From Lagopus muta (lineage: Eukaryota; Chordata; Aves; Galliformes; Phasianidae): a stretch of 64,000 nt of DNA. Positions within the stretch are counted from its first letter, which is position 1; the number at the start of each line of letters is the position of its first letter. This document shows positions 59,001-64,000 of the stretch, one piece after another. A model generated the notes under the pieces. The model ran no database searches. It saw nothing but the letters and a program-made list of their open reading frames with translations, and was not told where the DNA came from. The DNA lies in the NCBI RefSeq assembly GCF_023343835.1, contig NC_064443.1, positions 11,222,001 through 11,286,000 of the forward strand, read 5' to 3'. Made by a program: the position numbers and the translations under genes.

Positions 59001-59691
59001 CCAGGCAAGGAGTATGTTTATTTTTTTCCTTCCCTAGGAACTGCTGGTGAATTCTCTTTCCCATTGCTTTGTGCTGGGAGTGACTCCAGTACATTTCCTT
59101 ATTAGTTATGAGGACACAGAATTTGCAAGAACAATTGTTAGATGTCACAGCTTTATCTAACTTCCTCTCTTATTCAGAATTACTCAGGTGACCTCAATTC
59201 CCTGGTGGCTCTGCATGAATTGTACAAATACATCAACAAGTACTATGACCAGGTGAGTGTGTTCCCAACAGGTATGGACACAACCTTCTCCTTCTACCAT
59301 CCAGTTAAAAAACAAAACAAAACAAAAACCTAAATTAATTATTAAGAGCAGCCAGATTATTACAGTGCTGCGTATTGTTTCACTGACATACATAACTTCC
59401 GTGTCATAAGTTTAATTTATTCTTGTCAATGAGGGAGGGAGGACATCATGCAAACAAGGGACCTGGCTCTAACCCAGGGGGCTGTTAGCATTTCACTGCA
59501 TTTAATATTATTATGTTTAATATTATCTCCAGCCAGCAGTGCTGCATGCTGGAGAAAGGCAGCCAGTGAGCTCTGTCTTGTTGCAGATCATTACTGCTTT
59601 GGAAGAAGACCCAACAGCACAGAAGATGCAGCTTGGATATAGGCTACAACAGATTGCAGCAGCTGTGGAGAATAAAGTCACAGATTTGTGA
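27922..59691 (+). CDS. PLXNB1: Plexin-B1 (PLXNB1), complete 36-exon coding region, 2202 aa
   Basis: Single-pass cell-surface receptor for class 4 semaphorins (Sema4D in mammals). It signals through R-Ras/Rap inactivation, Rac/Rnd binding and PDZ-RhoGEF/LARG. Joining 36 exons with GT-AG borders and matching phases gives one uninterrupted 2202-codon frame; human PLXNB1 is about 2135 aa. Order: signal peptide about 1-19; sema about 20-482; PSI1 about 490-540; PSI2 about 649-675; Ser/Thr/Pro linker 686-971; PSI3 about 1090-1130; IPT repeats about 1142-1528; RTKR 1515-1518; TM about 1557-1577; GAP segment 1 with LRR 1742-1744; Rho-binding domain about 1816-1930 with LVP 1918-1920; GAP segment 2 with Arg2051; C-terminal VTDL. 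The long linker and near-identical cytoplasmic half point to B1 rather than B2 or B3. The start ATG has A at -3. No frameshift or stop was seen. Exon borders were placed by hand and could be off at a few junctions. Confidence 0.97.
29056..32745 (+). other. PLXNB1 intron after coding exon 1
   Basis: 3.69 kb, the longest intron between coding exons. I see no gene, RNA or recognisable recent repeat in it. It has AT-rich stretches around 31480-31560 and 31800-31860. Confidence 0.8.
32746..32928 (+). CDS. PLXNB1: PLXNB1 coding exon 2 (residues 379-439)
   Basis: Begins DTLYAYPCG after an acceptor ending at 32745 and ends GRLHK before a gtacgg donor. 61 codons, phase 0 on both sides. Late blades of the sema propeller. 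Confidence 0.95.
33092..33220 (+). CDS. PLXNB1: PLXNB1 coding exon 3 (residues 440-482)
   Basis: Begins [10 protein letters not shown] and ends VMTQSM, with acceptor cttgcag and donor gtaaga. 43 codons, phase 0. End of the sema domain. The preceding intron is only 163 bp. Confidence 0.95.
33221..34520 (+). other. PLXNB1 intron after coding exon 3
   Basis: 1.3 kb. No recognisable feature beyond a short A-run near 33860. Confidence 0.75.
34521..34621 (+). CDS. PLXNB1: PLXNB1 coding exon 4 (residues 483-516), PSI1
   Basis: Encodes the cysteine pattern of the first PSI domain (C491, C496, C499, C507, C510) including YCGWC. Donor gtaaga; the exon ends in phase 2, splitting Arg516. Confidence 0.95.
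34622..35295 (+). other. PLXNB1 intron after coding exon 4
   Basis: 674 bp, nothing recognised apart from splice signals. Confidence 0.7.
35296..35428 (+). CDS. PLXNB1: PLXNB1 coding exon 5 (residues 516-560)
   Basis: Continues PSI1 (CSRRSEC) and runs to the linker ending REEKRN. Acceptor tctctgcag, donor gtgagc. The upstream phase 2 is completed and the exon leaves in phase 0. Confidence 0.94.
35429..36092 (+). other. PLXNB1 intron after coding exon 5
   Basis: 664 bp, nothing recognised apart from splice signals. Confidence 0.7.
36093..36249 (+). CDS. PLXNB1: PLXNB1 coding exon 6 (residues 561-613)
   Basis: Begins [11 protein letters not shown] after acceptor ttggcag and ends PALPAGA before donor gtcagt. 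Extracellular segment between PSI1 and PSI2, with cysteines in FYSCYF and IMCPSP. Leaves in phase 1. Confidence 0.93.
36644..36664 (+). repeat. Poly(A) tract
   Basis: 21 consecutive A within an AT-rich intronic stretch. No clear retroposed body is recognisable upstream, so this may be simple repeat expansion rather than a retroelement tail. Confidence 0.85.
37350..38060 (-). repeat. Diverged CR1-like interspersed repeat (tentative)
   Basis: The segment around 37660-37870 resembles, by recall, the reverse complement of an old CR1-type LINE common in birds, turtles and crocodilians: an 'agaact..acaat.ttc.aaatgag' block followed by 'attagagcct.gtaca'. It is very degenerate and the borders are approximate. 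Family assignment is by memory only. Confidence 0.4.
38690..38865 (-). repeat. Diverged CR1-like fragment (tentative)
   Basis: Contains a recognisable block 'aacttgtccaacctgttctta' followed by 'gtgatggagatgct', a signature seen repeatedly in old avian CR1 copies in reverse orientation. Short and degenerate. Confidence 0.45.
38969..39077 (+). CDS. PLXNB1: PLXNB1 coding exon 7 (residues 613-649)
   Basis: Acceptor tttcag, donor gtgagc. Begins with split Asp613 then [10 protein letters not shown] and ends LLWKSA. Extracellular beta-rich segment before PSI2. Leaves in phase 2. Confidence 0.94.
39166..39274 (+). CDS. PLXNB1: PLXNB1 coding exon 8 (residues 649-685), PSI2
   Basis: Cysteine spacing C650, C653, C660, C663, C669, C675 with WGCNWC identifies the second PSI domain. 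Donor gtgcgt. Separated from exon 7 by only 88 bp. Confidence 0.95.
39415..40272 (+). CDS. PLXNB1: PLXNB1 coding exon 9 (residues 686-971), mucin-like linker
   Basis: An 858-bp phase 0-0 exon encoding 286 residues dominated by Ser, Thr, Pro and Ala (for example [11 protein letters not shown]), with an acidic C-terminal part ([14 protein letters not shown]) before [11 protein letters not shown]. Plexin-B1 is the family member with an extended linker between PSI2 and the next folded domain. Dense O-glycosylation is likely. Acceptor tttctttag, donor gtaagc. Low complexity makes this the fastest-evolving part of the protein. Confidence 0.94.
40662..40787 (+). CDS. PLXNB1: PLXNB1 coding exon 10 (residues 972-1013)
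   Basis: Begins [14 protein letters not shown] and ends NFHLYQ. Acceptor atttccag, donor gtagtt (weaker than its neighbours). 42 codons, phase 0. The [15 protein letters not shown] stretch is the start of an Ig-like/IPT-type strand set. Confidence 0.94.
40788..41562 (+). other. PLXNB1 intron after coding exon 10
   Basis: 775 bp, nothing recognised apart from a short G- then A-rich patch near 41288-41302. Confidence 0.7.
41563..41685 (+). CDS. PLXNB1: PLXNB1 coding exon 11 (residues 1014-1054)
   Basis: Begins [10 protein letters not shown] and ends YITCQLNQ. Acceptor tttccag, donor gtgagg. 41 codons, phase 0. Includes a run of four methionines (KMMMMDA). Confidence 0.94.
41686..42535 (+). 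other. PLXNB1 intron after coding exon 11
   Basis: 850 bp, no recognisable feature beyond the splice signals. Confidence 0.7.
42536..42629 (+). CDS. PLXNB1: PLXNB1 coding exon 12 (residues 1055-1086)
   Basis: Encodes [15 protein letters not shown] to DSAADLH. Acceptor ctttgcag, donor gtagga. Leaves in phase 1, completed by the next exon as Val1086. Confidence 0.94.
42889..43055 (+). CDS. PLXNB1: PLXNB1 coding exon 13 (residues 1086-1141), PSI3
   Basis: The cysteine pattern C1091, C1098, C1101, C1110, C1113, C1120 with YNCVWC marks the third PSI domain. Acceptor cttccag, donor gtgagt. Leaves in phase 0. Confidence 0.95.
43056..44082 (+). other. PLXNB1 intron after coding exon 13
   Basis: 1.03 kb. 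No gene or repeat recognised. Confidence 0.7.
44083..44234 (+). CDS. PLXNB1: PLXNB1 coding exon 14 (residues 1142-1192), IPT
   Basis: [22 protein letters not shown] is the canonical start of an IPT/TIG repeat, containing the P-x-x-GP-x-x-GG-T pattern. Acceptor tttgcag, donor gtagag. Leaves in phase 2. Confidence 0.95.
44235..46096 (+). other. PLXNB1 intron after coding exon 14
   Basis: 1.86 kb. Nothing recognised beyond splice signals and a chance AATAAA near 44562. Confidence 0.7.
46097..46202 (+). CDS. PLXNB1: PLXNB1 coding exon 15 (residues 1192-1227), end of IPT
   Basis: [19 protein letters not shown] to HIFTYQ, completing the first clear IPT repeat. Acceptor ctgcag, donor gtaata. Confidence 0.94.
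46203..47702 (+). other. PLXNB1 intron after coding exon 15
   Basis: 1.5 kb. Contains one diverged CR1-like remnant at about 47.15-47.40 kb; the rest is unassigned. Confidence 0.7.
47150..47400 (-). repeat. Diverged CR1-like interspersed repeat
   Basis: Recognisable blocks in order: 'aacatgtttaactgcacaggt', then 'tttcctatct', then 'ccagttactgatc'. These match, by recall, an old CR1-type repeat shared by birds and turtles in reverse orientation. The same repeat family appears at about 20.5-21.25 kb. Confidence 0.5.
47703..47839 (+). CDS. PLXNB1: PLXNB1 coding exon 16 (residues 1228-1273), IPT
   Basis: [24 protein letters not shown] opens the next IPT repeat. Acceptor ccttccag, donor gtaaga. 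Leaves in phase 2. Confidence 0.95.
48060..48236 (+). CDS. PLXNB1: PLXNB1 coding exon 17 (residues 1273-1332)
   Basis: [16 protein letters not shown] to PPKSFLS. Completes the second IPT repeat and enters the third. Acceptor ctccaag, donor gtacag. Confidence 0.94.
48438..48606 (+). CDS. PLXNB1: PLXNB1 coding exon 18 (residues 1332-1388), IPT with tetrabasic run
   Basis: [20 protein letters not shown] continues the IPT fold, then [13 protein letters not shown] (R1361-R1364) gives a strongly basic stretch. Published work on mammalian plexin-B1 reports proprotein-convertase cleavage at a polybasic site in the corresponding region. Acceptor tcttccag, donor gtaaca. Confidence 0.94.
48607..49644 (+). 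other. PLXNB1 intron after coding exon 18
   Basis: 1.04 kb. No recognisable feature beyond the splice signals. Confidence 0.7.
49645..49887 (+). CDS. PLXNB1: PLXNB1 coding exon 19 (residues 1389-1469)
   Basis: [18 protein letters not shown] to KPGSVISVE, the plexin-typical segment with FSYEVNPIL and YRHKPGS. Acceptor cttttag, donor gtaaca. 81 codons, phase 0. Confidence 0.95.
50351..50527 (+). CDS. PLXNB1: PLXNB1 coding exon 20 (residues 1470-1528), furin-type site
   Basis: [18 protein letters not shown] begins the last IPT-like unit. The exon ends with PRHRTKREG, where R1513-x-R1515-x-K1517-R1518 is a textbook furin motif about 40 residues before the membrane. Acceptor gttccag, donor gtaggg. 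Confidence 0.95.
50480..50497 (+). other. Predicted furin cleavage motif RHRTKR in PLXNB1
   Basis: Six codons encode R-H-R-T-K-R, fitting both R-x-R-x-K/R-R and minimal R-x-K/R-R consensus. Position is extracellular, just after the last IPT-like unit. Cleavage would give a disulfide-independent or non-covalent two-chain receptor, as reported for B-type plexins. Confidence 0.75.
50828..50976 (+). CDS. PLXNB1: PLXNB1 coding exon 21 (residues 1529-1578), transmembrane helix
   Basis: The juxtamembrane strand [16 protein letters not shown] is followed by a hydrophobic helix [19 protein letters not shown], ending in a cytoplasmic Arg. Acceptor tttacag, donor gtgaga. Leaves in phase 2. Confidence 0.96.
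51100..51200 (+). CDS. PLXNB1: PLXNB1 coding exon 22 (residues 1578-1612), juxtamembrane coil
   Basis: [21 protein letters not shown] is the conserved plexin cytoplasmic juxtamembrane helix involved in dimerisation and activation. Acceptor attacag, donor gtcagt. Leaves in phase 1. Confidence 0.96.
51201..51999 (+). other. PLXNB1 intron after coding exon 22
   Basis: 799 bp, no assigned feature. Confidence 0.7.
52000..52217 (+). CDS. PLXNB1: PLXNB1 coding exon 23 (residues 1612-1684), GAP segment 1
   Basis: Starts [15 protein letters not shown], then [16 protein letters not shown], strongly conserved across plexins. Acceptor tctcccag, donor gtaacg. Confidence 0.96.
52414..52592 (+). CDS. PLXNB1: PLXNB1 coding exon 24 (residues 1685-1744), GAP segment 1
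   Basis: [19 protein letters not shown] to NPKLMLRR. Arg1743 and Arg1744 (the latter split with exon 25) align with the first catalytic arginine pair (human R1677/R1678). Acceptor cccaccag, donor gtgagc. Confidence 0.96.
52593..53320 (+). other. PLXNB1 intron after coding exon 24
   Basis: 728 bp, nothing recognised. Confidence 0.7.
53321..53387 (+). CDS. PLXNB1: PLXNB1 coding exon 25 (residues 1744-1766)
   Basis: [20 protein letters not shown], part of the GAP fold. Acceptor tttttcag, donor gtgagt. A small 67-nt exon. Confidence 0.96.
53388..53954 (+). other. PLXNB1 intron after coding exon 25
   Basis: 567 bp, nothing recognised. Confidence 0.7.
53955..54101 (+). CDS. PLXNB1: PLXNB1 coding exon 26 (residues 1767-1815)
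   Basis: [20 protein letters not shown] to LEYRTL, leading into the Rho-binding domain. Acceptor gtgccag, donor gtaagc. 49 codons, phase 0. Confidence 0.96.
54102..54570 (+). other. PLXNB1 intron after coding exon 26
   Basis: 469 bp, nothing recognised. Confidence 0.7.
54571..54748 (+). CDS. PLXNB1: PLXNB1 coding exon 27 (residues 1816-1875), Rho-binding domain
   Basis: [20 protein letters not shown] is a variable loop, then [20 protein letters not shown], the ubiquitin-like start of the Rac/Rnd-binding domain. Acceptor tccacag, donor gtgagc. Leaves in phase 1. Confidence 0.96.
54749..55288 (+). other. PLXNB1 intron after coding exon 27
   Basis: 540 bp, nothing recognised. Confidence 0.7.
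55289..55392 (+). CDS. PLXNB1: PLXNB1 coding exon 28 (residues 1875-1909), Rho-binding domain
   Basis: [20 protein letters not shown] to NTLQHYK. The acceptor is a modest ctgtag with an interrupted pyrimidine tract; the donor is gtcaga. The frame and conservation decide the borders. Confidence 0.94.
55393..55980 (+). other. PLXNB1 intron after coding exon 28
   Basis: 588 bp, nothing recognised. Confidence 0.7.
55981..56065 (+). CDS. PLXNB1: PLXNB1 coding exon 29 (residues 1910-1938), Rho-binding domain
   Basis: [20 protein letters not shown] contains L1918-V1919-P1920, the motif (LVP in human) whose mutation is known to abolish Rac/Rnd binding. Acceptor tgtacag, donor gtgagt. Confidence 0.96.
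56263..56429 (+). CDS. PLXNB1: PLXNB1 coding exon 30 (residues 1938-1993)
   Basis: [20 protein letters not shown], then a basic loop [12 protein letters not shown], then [13 protein letters not shown] re-entering the GAP fold. Acceptor tgtttag, donor gtgaga. Confidence 0.96.
56430..57365 (+). other. PLXNB1 intron after coding exon 30
   Basis: 936 bp, nothing recognised. Confidence 0.7.
57366..57526 (+). CDS. PLXNB1: PLXNB1 coding exon 31 (residues 1994-2047), GAP segment 2
   Basis: [20 protein letters not shown] to HIWKTNS. Acceptor ctccacag, donor gtatgg. Leaves in phase 2. Confidence 0.96.
57778..57925 (+). CDS. PLXNB1: PLXNB1 coding exon 32 (residues 2047-2096), GAP segment 2
   Basis: [20 protein letters not shown]. 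Arg2051 in PLRFW corresponds to the second catalytic arginine (human R1984). Acceptor cctgcag, donor gtaagt. Confidence 0.96.
57926..58600 (+). other. PLXNB1 intron after coding exon 32
   Basis: 675 bp, nothing recognised. Confidence 0.7.
58601..58665 (+). CDS. PLXNB1: PLXNB1 coding exon 33 (residues 2097-2118)
   Basis: [20 protein letters not shown]. Acceptor ttcaag, donor gtgagc. The following intron is the shortest in the gene, 82 bp. Confidence 0.95.
58748..58823 (+). CDS. PLXNB1: PLXNB1 coding exon 34 (residues 2118-2143)
   Basis: [20 protein letters not shown] to LAELSR. Acceptor cgtgcag, donor gtaaat. Confidence 0.95.
59178..59252 (+). CDS. PLXNB1: PLXNB1 coding exon 35 (residues 2144-2168)
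   Basis: [20 protein letters not shown] to KYYDQ. Acceptor tattcag, donor gtgagt. The next intron carries a (CAAAA)-type A-rich stretch at about 59307-59329. Confidence 0.95.
59306..59330 (+). repeat. Short (AAAAC)n simple repeat
   Basis: Four tandem A-rich units with interspersed C, inside the last PLXNB1 intron. Confidence 0.7.
59587..59691 (+). CDS. PLXNB1: PLXNB1 coding exon 36 (residues 2169-2202 and stop), PDZ ligand
   Basis: [20 protein letters not shown], ending NKVTDL then TGA at 59689-59691. The last four residues VTDL are the class I PDZ ligand by which B-type plexins bind PDZ-RhoGEF and LARG. Acceptor gttgcag. Confidence 0.97.
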   Translation: MITALEEDPTAQKMQLGYRLQQIAAAVENKVTDL

Positions 59692-60581
59692 CAGGTGCAG
59701 ACAGACTGTTCTCCCCTGGCTGGACAGGGACAGTGCTCGTCCTAGCTGTGTGCAGGGTGTCCTGCTGTCATTGGAACCAGACTCTCCAAGGAGCCAGCAA
59801 GTGACATGAACGGGGTTGGCCAAGGCAGTACCAAGTACAAGCGTCCTTGCATCTCAGAGAATATTTTTTTAAAGTTGTTTTTTTTTTTTTTCTTTTCAAA
59901 AAGCGAAACAAATGAATTTCAGTTTTCCTCTGACAGTCTCAGGGGACCAAGCAGCTCCTTCCTACAGTTATCAGGAGAATGTGCCAACCTTCTAAATGCT
60001 GCTGTTGAAGAACCAGGTGGCAGCACCAAGCACCGTGTCTGTGGAGCCCTTGGCCTTGCGTGAGTGCCCTTGCCCAGTGCTGGGAGGCTCCCCTACTGGC
60101 TGCTCATTTTGATGGGGATACAGGAAGCTTTCCCCTGGTCTTACAGCTGCACTGACCTTCATCTCCATCTGTATGAGTGAGCGCTCCTGCTCTGTTCCAC
60201 CTGAGAAGCTTCTTTGCAGCAATGTTTTCACTGGTTCTGGATGTTGGATGTAAGAAGGAGAGGGACCAATGGCAAAGGTCCCTTGCTCCCAGTGTTCTGG
60301 TCTTACTACTTGGGTGCAACGTCTGTTTGGATGAGATACGTTCACCAGCACGCAGGCTTGCCCAGGAGCCCACTGTAAATGGGCCACCCCCCACCCTTCC
60401 CCTCAGGACAAATGTAGTGTGTGAGGAGTCAGCTGTCTGGCTGGTCCCAATCTCCACTGACCCAGCTCTGGATCTGTCAGAAGTTCAGGGGTTGTCCTGC
60501 TCTTTGGAAAAGCACAACAATGCCTTGTGCCACTTCCCCTTTCCTCTGGTATCTGGTTGTTCTGCTGCTCTGAACTGGACT

Positions 60582-60589
60582 TGTAAATA
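60582..60589 (+). promoter_or_regulatory. Pumilio response element-like octamer in 3' UTR
   Basis: TGTAAATA, an exact match to the UGUAHAUA consensus on the transcribed strand. Functional only if this segment is in the mature mRNA. Confidence 0.4.
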
Positions 60590-63234
60590 CCCTCAGAAGG
60601 ATAATGTATTTAAATGCTAAAGGAGAATGTTTAACTTTGTGGCTTTGAGACAAAGCTTTTCTTGGAGAAGCATCTCTGTGCACTTCTACTGACAAACGTC
60701 TGTCAGCACTGGAGCAAAGTTTTCTCCACTGCTTTGTCTGCAGGGATAACTTGTGGATGTCTGCATTGTAACAGCAGCTTGTTTTTCCCCACAGCTCAGT
60801 TTGATGTTTAGCTGTGTGTTTCTGTTAGACTTGCCTTACACCTCAGTTTTGCCTCCCAAACTCTCCTGTTGTGGCACACAGAAGGGTGATTTGGTGAGCT
60901 GTGAACTCAAGGGAGCCATGAAGCACAACCACGTTCCTGAAGAGCATCTGGTGTCCTGCAAACAGCAGTGACTGATGCGAGGAAAGCAAGGCCAGAGCAG
61001 GTGTGCCATTAGCCTTCAGCTGTAGCTGGGCAGCACCTCTGCTCCCTCCTGGAGAGCCGTCAGGAAGCCTCACAGCACTCTGCCCATAGTGATTGAATTC
61101 CAGTTTTAAGGGTATCCTTCACTTTCTTTTCCCCCTTTGAGTCCAAGCTGATGTCCTTCGTCTCTGAGGCAGATCAGGTCTGACTCCTCTGACACTGCTG
61201 ATGGTGGTTGTGCAGGCCTTGAAGGACTAGAGCTAGATCAGGGCAGGATCACATGCCTGCCTCTCTGCGTTGCACATAGCTGCATTTCCAGGCCTGTGAA
61301 TCAGCCGTGTGGCTTTGTGTGAGCACTGTGCAGTTGCAGGATGTTTTCCTGAGCAATATAACCAGCTAATGTTGGCATCTCTTCCTGCAAAGCCAATGCT
61401 TTCCCATGAGCTCTCCTCCCAGCAGAATTCCCAGGTACTTTGTGTGCTCAGAGTGCTGCTGTCCTGCTGTGCAGAGCAGCTGCTGAGCAGGCCCTGTCAA
61501 GAGCTCAGTGTCTGCCAGCCTCCTTTCCCAGAGAGCACCAGTTTGTGTGTGTCTCTCGCCTGACCGCCCCATTCCATGGAACTTGTGGGAACTTAGCTTC
61601 TCTGAAACCTCTGTCTCAACAGAACGTGGTAAAATTAGTCCCCAAAAAGCCGGGTGGAAGAAAGGACTTGGCAGTGTCTGCCAGGAGCTGTGTGCTGTAG
61701 GCTGCTGCTGTTTTGTGGGATTTCCCTCTGCTTTCCCTGAACGAGGTGGTGCAGGACTTGATTCTGGATTCCCCTCGAACAAGTAAGGGAGGCAGACTCA
61801 GGAGCTCTCCTAGGGATCCAGGTCTCTCCTGCTCTGCACTGGCAGCTCTGTGTTCTGTTGTGTCTCTTCTGCTGTTACTTGCTGCGGTCAGATGAGTTCT
61901 GTCCACACAGCCTGGCTCAGGCTGCCAGGGAAGCAGGCTCCACATCCTCTTTACTTCTCAGTAGTGCTTCTGGATGTTGGAGATTATTTACTTTCTCTGA
62001 GAATATCTGTGAAAGTTGGCTTTTATCAAAGCAATAATCAAGGCATAAGAGCAGAGCTAAACATAAGTGATTTCTTTAACATCTCAAGTTTGTCCCTATG
62101 TGGCTGACCAGGAGGCACTGCCCAGTGCAGGGGCAGTGAGTGGTGCCCAGCTCTCCCCACTGCTTGCCTTTGGAGTTGTAGGTAACAGTGTCCTGCTCAC
62201 TGGGGGCATGTGCTGCAGCTCCTTGCTGGGTGCTTAGGCTTGGCCCTGTTTCTCTCCGTCCAAACCACGCTCCTGTGGTAAAAAGCATTACTACAACAGG
62301 GTTCTGTTGCATTGAAATTTGCACAAAACAGCTTTTATTATAAAATTCCCTAGTGCAGGGAAGACTTTATTTATTATTTCTCATAATTCACGTTTCTTCC
62401 AGTCTCTGCCTGGTTTCTCAGCTTGCTGGGTGCGCTGGGGATGGAAAGAGCCCCTCTGATGCTCCTGCAGGCAGCAGAATGGAGCAGTGGAGAATGTAAG
62501 TGCTGTGAGGGGATGTCACCATGTCAATCGTGTCCTCAGAAAGATGATGTTGAATGGCAGGTTTGGGGTCTGCTTTGTACTGCGGTCAGAGAAATACATT
62601 TGATTTCACCGTGGTCTGCATGAAACGCTGATAACTGATCAGTATTAAGCATCATGAGTGAGTTTGAGTGTCTCCTGTCAGTAAGGCTAGGAGTAGCCAG
62701 CACCCACACGATGGAGGTGTGAGAGTGCTTGCTTTCATCTGTTTGGTGGCAAACTGTAGGCTGTATCTGGAAGCTTTTTTCTTTAGTAGAAAAGATGGGT
62801 AATTTCTTTTTAAAGAAAACAAGAGGGCTTTTAGATCCTGCTGCCTTGGTGGAATGCCATTTCTTTTTCAGGGTATGCCCCAGTTGCAGCAAGATGCTGC
62901 TTTTTTGGTGCCTTTCTTGTCAGAATGATTGTTTTGGTTTCCAGAATACCTAGCTTGTTCCTGTAGCCCTTCCTCCTGGTCTTGTCCAGGTATTTGCCCT
63001 TTCCCAGCCAGGCAACTTGGTGTCTCTGTTACAGCACGATCTGATCTGCTTTTGTGCCCTGCCACACCTTGAGTTCTGCTCAGAGCACCTGAGGTACTGT
63101 CTTTCTCAAATTGGAATTAATAATTAATATAAAAAGCTTGAAAAAAAATCTGAATTTTGTTACATAGTGTAATAACTGTTTGTAGATACTGTTCTGAGAT
63201 GTAGGAATCTTTTGGTGATATAAGAGGTTTTGTC

Positions 63235-63242
63235 TGTAAATA
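63235..63242 (+). promoter_or_regulatory. Pumilio response element-like octamer near the poly(A) signals
   Basis: A second TGTAAATA, about 26 bases before the first AATAAA, in an AU-rich context as real elements tend to be. Confidence 0.45.
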
Positions 63243-63267
63243 ATCAGTTTAGAGTTCAAATGATTTT

Positions 63268-63301
63268 AATAAAGAGAATTCTTACACAATAATTCAATAA
63301 A
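63268..63301 (+). terminator. Tandem AATAAA polyadenylation signals
   Basis: AATAAA at 63268-63273 and again at 63296-63301, followed at about 63317-63337 by a GT-rich stretch resembling a downstream element. Together these predict cleavage near 63290-63320 for the upstream + strand gene. Confidence 0.7.
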
Positions 63302-63320
63302 TTTTAATATACAATCTGTG

Positions 63321-63780
63321 TGTCACACTTGTGTTGAACAGTAATGTGATGGCCCACGCTGTGTTCACCTTCTGGGATGTGAGTGGGGACAAATCTGGTC
63401 CAGGGCAGCTACAGCTCCGGCTGTTTTTGCAGGAGTGGTGAGCGTGATGCAGACCGAGGCTTCATGCTCCATTGCTGGTGTCCACCAGGGTGAGGCAGAA
63501 AGCAGAATTTCTCTAACAACTCCTAATTCTTAAACTAATTGCAGCAGGCTCCTTTTCTTTACTAGCAGTTATAGGCGGTTTGCTTTATCGTGTGTGTGTG
63601 CACATGTGTGCGCCTACACACATAAAACACCACTGTGCTTAAGTCCTGCCTTCACCTATGTGTGTGTTCTTCCTGGCCTTTTATGGGTTACAGAGCTCTC
63701 CTCCTGTGAAGCTGAGCTCTCCCCCTTGCTGCTGCCCTGCTCCTGGCTCCTTCTCAGCCCCCTCCTACGATATTTTTAGT
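63321..63780. other. Intergenic sequence downstream of PLXNB1
   Basis: Has a short TG-rich microsatellite-like stretch at 63588-63610. No gene recognised. Confidence 0.6.
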
Positions 63781-64000
63781 GCTGAAGGGGGCAGGTGAGA
63801 GGAGAGGGGCACAGGCAGGGGGGAGAAGTGAGGCCCTGGCCTGGGTTTGGCAGCAGGGCAGGATTAACCCCTTGCTCCAGGGCTGGGTCTCTGCAGGCTC
63901 TGCAAGGAAACCTGAGCTGCGCAACGCCAGGGCCCCCGGCCAGGGGAAGGCTGAGGCTGCCAAGCGCTGCTGCACGTGGGCGCTGGGGGAACGCACGGAG
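63781..64000. promoter_or_regulatory. GC-rich edge, possible promoter of a neighbouring gene
   Basis: G/C-rich with increasing CpG toward the window end and one palindromic E-box CACGTG at about 63974. Cut by the window border, so the gene it might serve is not visible. Confidence 0.25.

Larger units (their letters stand above)
59692..63320 (+). other. PLXNB1: Presumptive PLXNB1 3' UTR (about 3.6 kb)
   Basis: Follows the stop codon without another gene. I saw no AATAAA before 63268, so the UTR may run to the pair of signals there, unless a non-canonical signal is used earlier. Contains a T-rich run at 59878-59892 and two TGTAAATA octamers. The end is approximate. Confidence 0.6.

Noticed and set aside
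63588..63610. TG-rich stretch considered as a microsatellite or Z-DNA element
   Set aside because: Only a few repeat units and imperfect; not worth a separate feature.
1..64000. Search for CRISPR arrays, tRNA/rRNA genes, phage or endogenous retroviral genes, DNA transposases and gene clusters
   Set aside because: No regularly spaced repeats, no cloverleaf or rRNA-like segments, no long terminal repeats and no polymerase or transposase motifs were seen. The window is an ordinary vertebrate gene locus.

Overview
The window is vertebrate genomic DNA, almost certainly from a bird. It holds one large spliced gene with short canonical GT-AG exons inside long introns. It also holds several 3' ends of CR1 LINEs, the dominant avian interspersed repeat, and no bacterial or viral gene organisation. 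Species cannot be fixed from sequence alone; a galliform such as chicken is my guess from the look of the CR1 copies.

The gene is PLXNB1 (plexin-B1), on the + strand. I reconstructed 36 coding exons from the ATG at 27922 to the TGA at 59691. All have GT-AG borders and compatible phases, and together they give one open frame of 2202 codons plus stop. The domain order is signal peptide, sema domain, PSI1, PSI2, a Ser/Thr/Pro-rich linker (a plexin-B1 hallmark) encoded by one 858-bp exon, PSI3, IPT repeats, a furin-type site, a single transmembrane helix, then the split cytoplasmic RasGAP-like domain with an inserted Rho-binding domain, ending in the PDZ ligand VTDL. The protein is a semaphorin-4D-type receptor at the cell surface. 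The two arginine positions used in the GAP fold and the LVP motif of the GTPase-binding domain are intact.

Layout: 1-27911 contains no gene I can recognise. It is probably upstream sequence and/or 5'-UTR introns of PLXNB1, because the first coding exon opens with a splice acceptor. It holds several CR1 copies, a GC/CpG-rich block at about 9.4-10.3 kb, and two small exon-like segments with good splice sites. 27912-59691 is the coding part of PLXNB1, with introns from 82 bp to 3.7 kb. Several of these introns contain very old, diverged CR1-like remnants. 59692 to about 63320 is a long presumptive 3' UTR ending at two AATAAA signals. The last 220 bp are GC-rich and may be the edge of a neighbouring gene's promoter.

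I found no evidence of a previously undescribed biological system. The most useful second-look items are an optimal furin motif just outside the membrane, a possible 5'-UTR exon whose upstream ORF would stop exactly on the splice junction, Pumilio-type elements in the 3' UTR, and the GC-rich block.
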